Source: an uncultured Agathobaculum sp.
GTDB taxonomy: Bacteria; Bacillota; Clostridia; Oscillospirales; Butyricicoccaceae
Reading direction: 5' to 3'
Length of the DNA: 64,000 bases
Assembly: GCF_944380975.1 (NCBI RefSeq)
Contig: NZ_CALWJK010000005.1
Coordinates: 1 to 64,000 of the forward strand
Position 1 is the stretch's first letter. Each line of letters starts with the position of its first letter. This document shows positions 24,053 to 32,306 of the stretch, one piece after another. The notes under the pieces were generated by a model. The model was given only the letters and a program-made list of their open reading frames with translations, had not been told where the DNA came from and did not search any database. The position numbers were made by a program, and so were the translations under genes.

Positions 24053-24153
24053 ATACCTCGTCTCAGCCGCCTTGGGCGGCGTCGTTCGGGTATCGAAAGC
24101 AGGTTTCTACCGGAACCTGCTTTCGTATATAGGGGACTTCTGAAGTCCCCTAT
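24053..24153 (-). other. Run of three hairpins after the SRP RNA
   Basis: Three stem-loops follow the SRP RNA: GGGGACTTC/GAAGTCCCC (24131-24150), CGAAAGCAGGTT/AACCTGCTTTCG (24096-24127) and an ATACC...GGTAT hairpin with a GCCGCC/GGCGGC core (about 24053-24093). None has a T tract of its own; they may protect the 3' end or assist processing. No coding capacity is apparent. Confidence 0.5.
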
Positions 24154-24156
24154 ATT

Positions 24157-24463
24157 CTGTTCAGCGCCCCACAAGACCGCACACGGGCAATTCGAAAGCG
24201 TACGCCCGACTGCCTTTCTGCGGTTTGGGCTCAAAATCGGCAGCTCTGCGGCACACGATGGTTTCCGCTTAATGCTGCTCGGTTCCCCGCCTGACATGGT
24301 TCACGGTCCTCCGTTGCGCAGTACCGGTCTCTCATCGCCCTGTTGGCAGCTGCCTCGCCGCTCGTACGTCCCTCCTTGCCCGCATCATCCCCGCTGTAGC
24401 GGATTGCGGGTACAGGACACCGCTAACGCCCCGATGTGTGCGGCCTTGTGCGGCGCTGAACAG
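24157..24463 (-). ncRNA. ffs: Signal recognition particle RNA (large bacterial type)
   Basis: Reverse strand carries the helix 8 consensus with a GGAA tetraloop (GTCAGGCGGGGAACCGAGC and AGCATTAAG, 24270-24296), the Alu-domain segment GTTAGCGGTGTCCTGTACC with GCAATCCGCT near the 5' end (24391-24430), and 5'/3' ends that pair over about 27 bases (CTGTTCAGCGCCGCACAAGG with its complement). This matches the Bacillus/Clostridium large SRP RNA (scRNA) which also lies just upstream of dnaX in Bacillus. It scaffolds Ffh and targets nascent membrane proteins. The exact ends are inferred from pairing, about 307 nt. Confidence 0.93.
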
Positions 24464-24498
24464 ATATTCGGTTGTTATTTTATGCGTTCCTAGCGAAT

Positions 24499-27027
24499 TT
24501 ATGCTTCCGGATCGTCAGGCGACGGCGTGGTTTCTCCACCGGTGCCGCCTCCGGTCTCTCCGCCGGTACCACCGCCGGTTTCTCCACCGGTACCACCGCC
24601 GGTTTCTCCACCAGTGCCGCCTCCGGTTTCTCCGCCGGTACCGCCTCCGGTTTCTCCGCCGGTGCCACCACCAGTTTCTCCACCAGTGCCACCGCCGGTT
24701 TCTCCGCCGGTATTACCGCCAGTCTCGCCGCCCTCCGGATCGGTCGGCGTCACAGGCTCACCAGTCTCCGGGTCAATCGAAGGATCGTTGGGATCAGTCG
24801 GCTTCTCTTCCTCCGGCTTCTTCTCTTCTTCCTTCGTTTCTTCCTCTTCCTCTTCCTCTTCTTCCTTCCAGTCGGTCACGCCAACCTTGGCGAAGTTATA
24901 GCTCGTGGTGATGCCCTGATGGCTGCACGTCTCGGTCGGTACTTCATCGTTCCAGAAGCGACCGCTTGCAGCGCGTCCCGCCGAACGGCAAGCGCCGGAA
25001 GCAAGCAAACCGGTATCCATACAATAGGTTACCGTGGTGAAATCCTCCGGATGCGAGTCAAACACCAAACCGGAATCGCCTTCGTGCACCTTCTCCATCA
25101 CGGCCAGCCAGATCGACGCAGCATTTCGACCATACAAGCCGTCGAGCGTATAGTTATGCTCATAACCAGCCCAAACCGCAGCCGAATACTGAGGCGTTAC
25201 GCCGCAGAACCAAATGTCGGTATTGGAGGTTGTCGTACCGGTCTTACCAGCCGTCTGCACGCCGGAGATCTGCGTACCGGACGCAGTACCATACGCCGTG
25301 ACGTTCTGCAGGCATTCAAGCATGTAGTACGCAGTACGCACATTCTCAAAGCCCAAATCCGTGCTCGGGTTGTTTTCCAACACCACATTGCCCTCGGAAT
25401 CCAGAACCTTGGTGTAGGTGCGCGTACCGCCGTACACGCCTTCATTGATAAAGGATGCAAAGCCGCCTGCCATCTCACGCACGGTCACGCCATCGGTCAG
25501 CGCGCCGAGTGCCAGCGGCGAATAGTCAATATCGCTCTTGACCGTGCCGTCCTCATAGGTGCGGCTGCCGACCAGCTGCATGCCCAAGCGCTGGGTCAGG
25601 AAGTCATACGACGCCTGCGGGGTCAGCATATCCATTACCTGCACCGCAATGGTGTTAACAGAGCTGGTAATACCACTCTTGATCGTCATGGAACGGCCCG
25701 TCGGCATCTTGCCGTCGTTCATCGGCCACGGCTTCCCGTCATCCTGAATATACAACGGCTTGTCGTATACCGTCGTAGAGGGAACGATGATGCCCTTGTC
25801 CATCGCCGGTCCATAGGTGGACAGCGGTTTCAACGAGGAACCCGGCTGGCGGCGTGCGTCCGTCGCATACGAGAAGGCCAGATTTCCGGTCTTTTCGCCG
25901 CGTCCGCCCGCAATGGCAACGATATTGCCCTGCTTATCCGTGATGACCATCGCGCTCTGCGGCCGTTCGCCGTATTTCTCCGTATTGGGGAACACGGAAT
26001 CGTCGGCCCATACCTGATCGACGATGTTCTGAATCTCAGGATCAATGGTGGCATAGATCTTCAGGCCGCCCGAGGTGACCATGTTGCTGGCCACAACTTC
26101 GGAATATCCCTTTTGCTCCATCAGATCCTTGGTCACATCCTTGATGACCGCATCGGTGAAGTAGGAATAAATATCGCTGATGTCCTGCTGATACTGCTCA
26201 TAAGGACGATATACCAGCTCGGTTGCAACCGCCTCATCATAAGTGGCCTGGTCGATCATGCCCAGCTCCAGCATCTTGCCGAGGATGTTTTCCTGGCGTT
26301 CCTTGACCTTTTCCGGGTGATTATACGGGTCATAAATAGACGGGTTATTGGTCAGACCTGCCAAAGCGGCACACTCCGCAAGGGTCAATTCGGATACATC
26401 CTTGCCAAAGTAGGTAGTCGCCGCCGTTTTTACGCCATAGCAGTTATAGCCGAGGTAGATCGTGTTGAGGTACATTTCCAGAATGCGATCCTTGTCCCCA
26501 ATCTCATCCTCGAGCGCTAAAGCGCGGAAAATCTCGTTGATTTTACGTTTTACCGAATAATCGTCCTCATCGGTGACGTTTTTGATCAGCTGCTGGGTGA
26601 TGGTCGAACCGCCGTACTGGTCATCACCGACCAGCCAGTTGACCACCGCGCCAAACGTACGCTTCCAGTCCACGCCATGGTGTTTATAGAAGCGTTCGTC
26701 CTCGATGGCAACAACCGCGTTCTTGAGGTCAGTCGGAATATCCTCGCTGTCGACCCAAATACGGTTTTCCATGCCACGAATGGTTTCATACAAGACCTCA
26801 TTGCCTTCCGAATCCACGGTATAGATAAACGAGTTCAGGTCCAAGCCGAGGCCCTTGCTCAAGTCGGCCGCAGTTTCCTGTGCGGACGGGTTGATATATG
26901 CATGTACATAATACGCAAATGCAATGCCGCAGAAGCAGGCGCAAAGCACACCGATAAGCAGCAGCGTCAGCAACACGCGGGATATCGCATGCCAGACGCC
27001 ATGTCCTTTTCTTTTGCCAGTTGCCAA
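24499..27027 (-). CDS. Class A penicillin-binding protein with Gly-rich repeat tail
   Basis: 842 residues. Signal-anchor helix at about 17-40; GT51 glycosyltransferase with IEDERFYKHHG (catalytic Glu109) and GGSTITQQLIKN at 139-150; transpeptidase with SSLK (Ser397), SVN (456-458) and KTG (595-597). It polymerises and crosslinks peptidoglycan. After residue ~745 the tail is acidic then a repeat of TGGETGGG octads, about eight copies, ending in PSPDDPEA. The best start is TTG 27027, eight bases after GGAGG; an ATG ten codons upstream has no ribosome binding site. A TTGGAA-17-TATAAT promoter lies about 200 bases upstream. Confidence 0.93.
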   Translation of the reverse strand: MATGKRKGHGVWHAISRVLLTLLLIGVLCACFCGIAFAYYVHAYINPSAQETAADLSKGLGLDLNSFIYTVDSEGNEVLYETIRGMENRIWVDSEDIPTDLKNAVVAIEDERFYKHHGVDWKRTFGAVVNWLVGDDQYGGSTITQQLIKNVTDEDDYSVKRKINEIFRALALEDEIGDKDRILEMYLNTIYLGYNCYGVKTAATTYFGKDVSELTLAECAALAGLTNNPSIYDPYNHPEKVKERQENILGKMLELGMIDQATYDEAVATELVYRPYEQYQQDISDIYSYFTDAVIKDVTKDLMEQKGYSEVVASNMVTSGGLKIYATIDPEIQNIVDQVWADDSVFPNTEKYGERPQSAMVITDKQGNIVAIAGGRGEKTGNLAFSYATDARRQPGSSLKPLSTYGPAMDKGIIVPSTTVYDKPLYIQDDGKPWPMNDGKMPTGRSMTIKSGITSSVNTIAVQVMDMLTPQASYDFLTQRLGMQLVGSRTYEDGTVKSDIDYSPLALGALTDGVTVREMAGGFASFINEGVYGGTRTYTKVLDSEGNVVLENNPSTDLGFENVRTAYYMLECLQNVTAYGTASGTQISGVQTAGKTGTTTSNTDIWFCGVTPQYSAAVWAGYEHNYTLDGLYGRNAASIWLAVMEKVHEGDSGLVFDSHPEDFTTVTYCMDTGLLASGACRSAGRAASGRFWNDEVPTETCSHQGITTSYNFAKVGVTDWKEEEEEEEEETKEEEKKPEEEKPTDPNDPSIDPETGEPVTPTDPEGGETGGNTGGETGGGTGGETGGGTGGETGGGTGGETGGGTGGETGGGTGGETGGGTGGETGGGTGGETTPSPDDPEA
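24537..24730. repeat. In-frame 24-bp tandem repeats encoding the PBP tail
   Basis: Units of the form GGTTTCTCCACCGGTACCAC plus CGCC, about eight imperfect copies, each encoding TGGETGGG on the reverse strand. Third-position changes between units show selection for the peptide. Copy number is likely variable between strains. Confidence 0.85.
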
Positions 27028-27223
27028 TTCGGTTTCCTCCTTGCCCGTCGAATCCATGCCGCGGGTCTTATCAGGTCGGACGTGTAAGCGGTCCCTTTTG
27101 TTCCCGATATTCCATAAAATCAGCAGTTTTTTATCTGCTTTCAGTCATTATACCACAGAAGAAAGCATTTTAAAAGCGTCCTTTTCTTCTGCTCTGCGCT
27201 GTATGTCACAGTCGCTCGCGGCT

Positions 27224-27252
27224 ATTATACCACATTATTCCGCAAATTCCAA
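27224..27252 (-). promoter_or_regulatory. Sigma-A promoter of the PBP gene
   Basis: Reverse strand TTGGAA-17-TATAAT with upstream TGTGG making an extended -10. It leaves a leader of about 190 bases in which a second TGTGGTATAAT copy occurs (27147-27157); otherwise the 310-base gap to the next gene shows only AT-rich sequence and the BofC-like ribosome binding site. Confidence 0.6.
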
Positions 27253-27337
27253 ACAATTTTTACATCTGCCCCCGAATACTTTCCATGATTTTGGGAATAC
27301 TCAAAGAAAATTCCATGGATAGAAGGAGGCCATTTCC

Positions 27338-27670
27338 ATGATGCAGGGATTTTACATGCTGGCCATGCAGCGTGCCAAGCGGCAGCGACGCATCGCGCTT
27401 GCCGCCTGTGCAGCGGCGCTTGTCAGCGCCTTTTTCGCTGCGCGCGTCTGGTTTGCCGAGCCGACCGTGGCCGCGACGGCAAGCGCTGAGCCATATGTCG
27501 CGCAGAGTGCGGACGGCCGTCTGGTGGTCACGCGCGGCGGGGAGATCGTCGTTCGCACCGATATTGACGTCCGCTCACTGCCCTCCGCTGACCGGGAAGC
27601 ACTCGAGGACGGTATTCTGCTGCCGGACGCGCAGGCGCTCGCCCGTCTGCTGGAGGATTATGGTTCATAA
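27338..27670 (+). CDS. Small membrane-anchored protein with BofC C-terminal-like domain
   Basis: 110 residues. A membrane helix at about 19-38 after a basic stretch, then a ~60-residue extracytoplasmic domain containing GRLVVTRGGEIVVRTDIDVR and a LPSADREALEDGI segment, which matches my memory of the BofC C-terminal domain seen in small clostridial proteins. BofC regulates SpoIVB signalling in Bacillus sporulation, but whether this short protein does so is uncertain. ATG follows AAGGAGGCCATTTCC. Neighbours are a PBP and a PdaA-like deacetylase, consistent with envelope or spore wall function. Confidence 0.65.
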   Translation: MMQGFYMLAMQRAKRQRRIALAACAAALVSAFFAARVWFAEPTVAATASAEPYVAQSADGRLVVTRGGEIVVRTDIDVRSLPSADREALEDGILLPDAQALARLLEDYGS

Positions 27671-27698
27671 AAACGACGGACAAATGCCCGCCGTTTTT
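27669..27698 (+). terminator. Intrinsic terminator after the BofC-like gene
   Basis: AAAACGaCGG / CCGcCGTTTTT imperfect stem with a T run directly after the stop codon. Confidence 0.7.
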
Positions 27699-27760
27699 AT
27701 GTCCCCGGCATATCCGTTCTATGCCCTGCATACCGTATATCATCAAGGGGGCGTTTACTT

Positions 27761-28603
27761 ATGTTCATCACCATCACCCGCGACACGCTGTACCGCATCG
27801 GCGCGGCGGCGGGCGTGTGCGCGCTGCTTGCCGCGCTGTTTTTCCTTGTTCCGCAGGAGGAGCGCGGAAATACCGTGCAGACAACCGCCGGCACAGAGGA
27901 AGCCGTGCCCACATCCATCAGCGACTGGGGTCTGTCTTTCCAGACCGAAGGACAGCCGCCGGTCGGCAACGTATCGGCCGAGACGCTGCTGCAATGGGAT
28001 TCCTATTATGTGGGCGACACGACCAAAAACACCATCTATCTGACCTTTGACGCAGGCTACGAAAACGGAAACACGGGCGCGATTCTGGACGCGCTGAAAA
28101 AACACAACGCGCCCGCATGTTTCTTTGTTGTGGGTAACTTTATCGACTCTGCGCCCGAGCTGGTGCAGCGCATGGTGGACGAAGGGCACATTGTCGGCAA
28201 CCACACGCTGCATCACCCGGATATGTCCTCCATTTCCGACAAGGACGCCTTTGCCGCCGAACTGAACGGGCTGGAAGAGAAATATACTGCGCTGACCGGT
28301 CAGCCGATGCAGAAATTCTACCGCCCGCCGCAGGGCAAATTCAGCGAGGAGAACCTCAAACAGGCGCAGGAACTGGGCTACACGACCGTGTTCTGGTCGC
28401 TGGCGTATGTGGATTGGTACACCGACAACCAACCGACCGACGAGCAAGCCTTCGCCAAGCTGCTGCCGCGCATCCACAACGGCGCAATCGTGCTGCTGCA
28501 CTCGACGAGCGAGACCAACGCGCGCATCCTCGACGAGCTGCTGACCCGTTGGGAAAACGAGGGCTACACCTTCGGCAGTCTGACTGATCTGGCGGCGAGT
28601 TAA
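27761..28603 (+). CDS. PdaA-like polysaccharide deacetylase (delta-lactam type)
   Basis: 280 residues. Signal-anchor at about 11-31, then a NodB domain: motif 1 YLTFDAGYENG (the second Asp of the usual TFDDG is Ala here; PdaA-type enzymes have TFDNGYENG), motif 2 NHTLHHP with two metal His, motif 3 FYRPPQGKFSE, and a late VLLHSTSETN. The DWGLSF element before the domain is also PdaA-like. PdaA removes acetyl from N-acetylmuramate to make muramic-delta-lactam in spore cortex, so a sporulation role is inferred. AAGGGGGCGTTTACTT precedes the ATG. Confidence 0.85.
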   Translation: MFITITRDTLYRIGAAAGVCALLAALFFLVPQEERGNTVQTTAGTEEAVPTSISDWGLSFQTEGQPPVGNVSAETLLQWDSYYVGDTTKNTIYLTFDAGYENGNTGAILDALKKHNAPACFFVVGNFIDSAPELVQRMVDEGHIVGNHTLHHPDMSSISDKDAFAAELNGLEEKYTALTGQPMQKFYRPPQGKFSEENLKQAQELGYTTVFWSLAYVDWYTDNQPTDEQAFAKLLPRIHNGAIVLLHSTSETNARILDELLTRWENEGYTFGSLTDLAAS

Positions 28604-28669
28604 TCCGCGCAAGCCGCGTCCTCCGCATCGCGCAGCGCCTGTTCGAGCGCGCCGCGGACTTTCGCAAAT

Positions 28670-28697
28670 GACCGCACCCATCCGGTGCGGTTTTTTC
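28670..28697 (+). terminator. Intrinsic terminator after the deacetylase gene
   Basis: ACCGCACC-catcc-GGTGCGGT followed by TTTTT. Confidence 0.88.
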
Positions 28698-28783
28698 GTT
28701 TGGCGCGGCCCGCTTGTTTTGCCGCCCCGCCTTGTGGTATACTGATAGCAGGGCAAAGATTGACAAGAGAGGAATGAACTGTT

Positions 28784-29905
28784 ATGGATAAATCCAAGGT
28801 TTACTTTGCGGACTTCCGCACAACCCTGACCGAGAATTTGCAGCAAAAGCTGACCCGCCTAATGAAAACAGCGGGCATGGACAGCATCGACTTTGACAAG
28901 AAATTTACCGCCATCAAAATCCACTTCGGTGAGCCGGGCAACCTCGCGTTCCTGCGTCCGAACTGGGCAAAAACCGTTGCGGACTTCGTGCGTGAGCGCG
29001 GCGGCAAGCCGTTCCTGACCGACTGCAACACGCTGTACGTCGGCGGGCGCAAAAACGCACTCGACCATCTCGACTCTGCATACCTCAACGGCTTTTCGCC
29101 GTTCTCCACCGGCTGCCATGTCATCATCGCGGACGGCCTCAAGGGTACGGACGAGGCGTATGTGCCGGTCGAGGGCGGCGAATACGTCAAGGAAGCCAAA
29201 ATCGGACAGGCCATTATGGACGCGGACGTGTTTATCTCTCTGACCCATTTCAAGGGCCATGAGGCAAGCGGCTTCGGCGGCTGCCTGAAGAACATCGGCA
29301 TGGGCTGCGGCTCGCGCGCAGGCAAGATGGAGCAGCACAACGCAGGCAAGCCGCAGGTTGACCAGACCCCCTGCGTGGGCTGCGGCATGTGCACGCGCAT
29401 CTGCGCGCACAGCGCCATCACCATCACGGACAAAAAGGCGCATATCGACCACGATAAGTGCGTCGGCTGCGGCCGCTGCATCGGCGTGTGCCCGACCGAC
29501 GCGATCGGCTGCGGCTATGATGAGTCCAACATTGTTTTGAACCGCAAGATCGCGGAATACACCAAGGCGGTTGTGGATGGCCGTCCGTGCTTCCACATTT
29601 CGCTCGTCATCGACGTGTCGCCTAACTGCGACTGCCACGCAGAAAACGACGTCGCTATCGTGCCGAACATCGGCATGTTTGCGTCGTTTGACCCGGTTGC
29701 ACTCGATCAGGCGTGCGCGGATGCGGTCAACGCCGCGCCGGTCAATCCCGCAAGCCTGCTGTGCGACGAGCACGAGCGGCACCACATCCACGACGAGAAC
29801 GACCACTTCCATGCCGTGCATCCGGACACGAACTGGCAGTCCGCGCTCGAACACGGCGAGAAGATCGGCATCGGCACGCGCCAGTACGAACTGATCAAAA
29901 TCTGA
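28784..29905 (+). CDS. DUF362-family protein with two [4Fe-4S] ferredoxin motifs
   Basis: 373 residues. The N-terminal DUF362 domain (IHFGEPGN, DCNTLYVGGRKN, SLTHFKGHEASGFGGCLKNIGMGC) is followed by two ferredoxin clusters, CVGCGMCTRIC at about 196 and CVGCGRCIGVCP at about 226, and a C-terminal extension. A His-rich stretch (HERHHIHDENDHFHAVHP) lies near residue 330. Members are widespread in anaerobes; function is not established but electron transfer is likely. A TATACT -10 with extended TG lies at 28735-28743. Flanked by terminators, so monocistronic. Confidence 0.88.
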   Translation: MDKSKVYFADFRTTLTENLQQKLTRLMKTAGMDSIDFDKKFTAIKIHFGEPGNLAFLRPNWAKTVADFVRERGGKPFLTDCNTLYVGGRKNALDHLDSAYLNGFSPFSTGCHVIIADGLKGTDEAYVPVEGGEYVKEAKIGQAIMDADVFISLTHFKGHEASGFGGCLKNIGMGCGSRAGKMEQHNAGKPQVDQTPCVGCGMCTRICAHSAITITDKKAHIDHDKCVGCGRCIGVCPTDAIGCGYDESNIVLNRKIAEYTKAVVDGRPCFHISLVIDVSPNCDCHAENDVAIVPNIGMFASFDPVALDQACADAVNAAPVNPASLLCDEHERHHIHDENDHFHAVHPDTNWQSALEHGEKIGIGTRQYELIKI

Positions 29906-29915
29906 CCGCAAACGC

Positions 29916-29944
29916 AAAAAAGCGAGGCAAATGCCTCGCTTTTT
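29916..29944. terminator. Bidirectional intrinsic terminator
   Basis: AAAAAGCGAGGCA-aa-TGCCTCGCTTTTT between convergent genes. Confidence 0.9.
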
Positions 29945-29945
29945 C

Positions 29946-30284
29946 TTATATCTGATTGAGCCCGACAGGCAGCGCCAGCTTGAGCGCGACCATCGCGACC
30001 ATCTCGGCGGCGAAAATGCCCTTGGCCTTGCTTTCGCCCAGATGCTCGCCGAGGCGCGCAAAAGAGCGCTGCATCCGCTCCTCCTTTTCATCCAGGCGGC
30101 CGAGCAGCCAGCGCCCGATCAGCTCGAGCGTCCCGATGGTCTGCAAAAACGCCCACGCGACCAGCAGCGCGGTCCCGACGAGCGACCGCTCCTGCGGATA
30201 GGTGAACAGCACAAGGCAGAATACCCAGCCCGCGACCGTCGCGATATGGTGCAAAATCACACCGAAGCGGACAAAGTCCTTCAC
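29946..30284 (-). CDS. Small membrane protein coupled to aroF
   Basis: 112 residues with two or three hydrophobic helices (about 10-28, 34-55, and near the C-terminus 88-105) and a charged amphipathic region between. I do not recognise a family. The likely start is GTG 30284 whose last bases form the aroF stop (GTGA), so it is translationally coupled to DAHP synthase. A longer ATG-initiated frame would sit inside aroF and lacks a ribosome binding site. A functional link to aromatic biosynthesis is only suggested by the coupling. Confidence 0.65.
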   Translation of the reverse strand: MKDFVRFGVILHHIATVAGWVFCLVLFTYPQERSLVGTALLVAWAFLQTIGTLELIGRWLLGRLDEKEERMQRSFARLGEHLGESKAKGIFAAEMVAMVALKLALPVGLNQI

Positions 30285-31300
30285 AGCGGCATCATCTCGC
30301 GCTCCTCGAAGGCCGCGCGGCGCTTGATATCCGCCATCACGGCGTCGAACTGCGGGATGTCGAGCGACTGCGCACCGTCGCACAGTGCATGCTTGGGATC
30401 GTTGTGCACCTCGATAATCAGGCCGTCCGCGCCCGCGGCAATCGCCGCGCGCGACAGCGGCTGCACCATGTCGCGCCGTCCGGCGGCATGGCTCGGATCA
30501 ATGATGATCGGCAGATGGCTGAACATCTTGACCAGCGGCACAGCGGAAATATCCAGATTGTTGCGGATGAGGTTCTCAAATGTGCGGATGCCGCGCTCGC
30601 ACAGGATGACGTTGGTGTTGCCTCCCGCGAAGATGTATTCCGCCGCCATGAGGAATTCCTCCATCGTAGCGGACAGGCCGCGCTTGAGCAAAATGGGCTT
30701 GTTCGAACGGCCCAGTTCTTTCAGCAGCATAAAATTCTGCATGTTGCGTGCCCCGAGCTGGATGATGTCCACATCCGCGAACAGATCAAGATGCTTTTCG
30801 CTCATGATCTCGGTCACGATCGGCAGCCCGGTCTGGCGTTTGGCCTCGAGCAGCAGCTTCAGCCCTTCGGCCTCCAGCCCTTGGAAGGAGTATGGCGAGG
30901 TGCGCGGCTTGAACGCGCCGCCACGCAGGAAGGACGCGCCCGCCTTTTTGACCGCCTCGGCCACTTCGACGATCTGCGCCTCGCTCTCGACCGAGCACGG
31001 GCCTGCCATCACATTGAAATATCCCGCGCCAATCTTGTGCCCCGCGACCTCAATGACCGTGTCCTCGGGATGGAATTTGCGGTTAACGGCTTTGAACGGC
31101 TCGGTCACGCGCTGTACACGTTCGACCACGTCATAGGCCATGATGTCCCCTTCATCGAGCTTGGTGGTGTCGCCCATCAGGCCGAGGATAGTGGTATTGG
31201 CACCCTCGGAATAGTTGATCCGCAGCCCCATATCCATGAAATGCTGCATCAGACGGTCAACACGTTCCTTGTCGCTGTTCTGCTTGAGTACAACGATCAT
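30281..31300 (-). CDS. aroF: 3-deoxy-7-phosphoheptulonate synthase (DAHP synthase)
   Basis: 339 residues, the type Ib (AroF/AroA(G)-beta) form. An N-terminal ferredoxin-like regulatory domain (1-70, starting MIVVLKQNSDKE) precedes the catalytic barrel with AGPCSVES, GGAFKPRTSPYSFQG, KRGLSATMEE and IIDPSHAAGRRD. It condenses PEP and erythrose-4-phosphate, the first step of the shikimate pathway. The N-terminal domain in this group mediates feedback control by aromatic products. Extended -10 TGGTATACT about 41 bases upstream. Co-transcribed with the small membrane protein gene. Confidence 0.95.
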   Translation of the reverse strand: MIVVLKQNSDKERVDRLMQHFMDMGLRINYSEGANTTILGLMGDTTKLDEGDIMAYDVVERVQRVTEPFKAVNRKFHPEDTVIEVAGHKIGAGYFNVMAGPCSVESEAQIVEVAEAVKKAGASFLRGGAFKPRTSPYSFQGLEAEGLKLLLEAKRQTGLPIVTEIMSEKHLDLFADVDIIQLGARNMQNFMLLKELGRSNKPILLKRGLSATMEEFLMAAEYIFAGGNTNVILCERGIRTFENLIRNNLDISAVPLVKMFSHLPIIIDPSHAAGRRDMVQPLSRAAIAAGADGLIIEVHNDPKHALCDGAQSLDIPQFDAVMADIKRRAAFEEREMMPL

Positions 31301-31361
31301 TTCAGTTCACTCCTTTATCAGTTAAAAATATAAGCCTAGCCAGTATACCACCAATTTACCC

Positions 31362-31403
31362 AAAAGAAAAGAGCGATTTGCCACAAATCGCCCTCTCTTT
31401 TTG
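31362..31403 (-). terminator. Intrinsic terminator after the amidase gene
   Basis: Reverse strand AAAAAGAG..GCGATTTG-tggc-CAAATCGCTCTTTT stem with T-rich tail. Confidence 0.75.
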
Positions 31404-31431
31404 ATGCAGTTTTGCACGCAGTTGTATAGCA

Positions 31432-32133
31432 CTAACCATTTGCCTGTGCCGCTTTGAGTTCTTCGTACTTCTGTTTGACCGCCTCGCAGAATTCGTCCCA
31501 CCGGCCGTCGTTAATCAGCTTTGCCGGGCAGACCTTGCCGGAAAAGTCCTGATGCTTTTTCAGCGCCTTATCCGGATTGAGGTCATATTCAAGCAGCAGG
31601 CGCGCGCACAGCTTTTCGGTATTGATGAGCGTCTGCTCATAGTTGCCGTCCTCGTTGACGCACATCTCAATACCGATGCCGTTCATGTTGCCGCCGTTTT
31701 TCTCCATCTGGTCGCCCGCGTGATAGGCGGTCTCATTGTCTGGCAGATGGTGATATATCTCGTGGTCGTCCACCGTATAGTGCCACGAAACGATGCCGGA
31801 TTCGGCATTTGCATTCTGATGGATGAAAGAATTGTGCGCCGCGGCGTCCGCCCCTTCAGAAAAGTTATCCGTTTCATGGATGACCAGGTATTTGATCTCG
31901 CGTTTTTCGCCCGGACGCGCACGGCTGCCCTCGGGCAGATAATCGGTGTAAACCGGGATATCCTCAATATAGGACAAACCCGCGTCCGACTGCGGCGGGC
32001 GGCTGATCGCGCTGTGCGTGAACATACCCGCCAGAAACGAGACGATCACCAGCCCTGCCAGCAGCAGCGCACGGCTGCCACCTGTGCGTTTTCCCTTTCG
32101 TTTTGTATTTGTATGAAACCCTGTTATCTTCAC
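31432..32133 (-). CDS. N-acetylmuramoyl-L-alanine amidase (Amidase_2 domain)
   Basis: 233 residues. Membrane anchor at about 20-40 after a Lys/Arg-rich start, then a peptidoglycan amidase fold with YLVIHETDN (zinc His), SWHYTVDDHEIYHHLPDNETAYHAG, GIGIEMCVN and a late KKHQDFSGKVCPAKL holding the second His and Cys ligands. Cuts the bond between muramic acid and the peptide stem; CwlA-like. Start at GTG 32133 ten bases after GGGGAG; upstream ATGs in frame have no ribosome binding site. A TTGAAA-17-TACAAT promoter lies 38-66 bases upstream. Confidence 0.88.
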   Translation of the reverse strand: MKITGFHTNTKRKGKRTGGSRALLLAGLVIVSFLAGMFTHSAISRPPQSDAGLSYIEDIPVYTDYLPEGSRARPGEKREIKYLVIHETDNFSEGADAAAHNSFIHQNANAESGIVSWHYTVDDHEIYHHLPDNETAYHAGDQMEKNGGNMNGIGIEMCVNEDGNYEQTLINTEKLCARLLLEYDLNPDKALKKHQDFSGKVCPAKLINDGRWDEFCEAVKQKYEELKAAQANG

Positions 32134-32170
32134 GGCGCATAGACTCCCCATTATTGACTGTGTTGATAGT

Positions 32171-32199
32171 ATTGTACTACGTTTCGCGCTTTTTTTCAA
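32171..32199 (-). promoter_or_regulatory. Sigma-A promoter of the amidase gene
   Basis: Reverse strand TTGAAA-17-TACAAT. Confidence 0.65.
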
Positions 32200-32270
32200 A
32201 GGTTCGACTGTAAACTTTTTGTTTCCACGCAAAATACCGGTTTGCGGTGCGTAAAACCTGTAAGAAAATC

Positions 32271-32299
32271 TTGCAATCCTGCGTTTTGTACGATATAAT
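32271..32299 (+). promoter_or_regulatory. Sigma-A promoter of the polyamine leader/operon
   Basis: TTGCAA-17-TATAAT. Transcription should begin near 32306, giving about 360 bases before the speD start. Confidence 0.75.
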
Positions 32300-32306
32300 A
32301 ATATTC

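Noticed and set aside
24022..24300. Short reverse-strand protein frame over the SRP RNA
   Set aside because: The sequence carries the SRP RNA helix 8 and Alu elements; the overlapping frame has no ribosome binding site or homology.
24537..24730. Regular short repeats suggestive of a CRISPR array
   Set aside because: The repeats are contiguous 24-bp units without spacers and lie in frame inside the PBP gene, encoding TGGETGGG.
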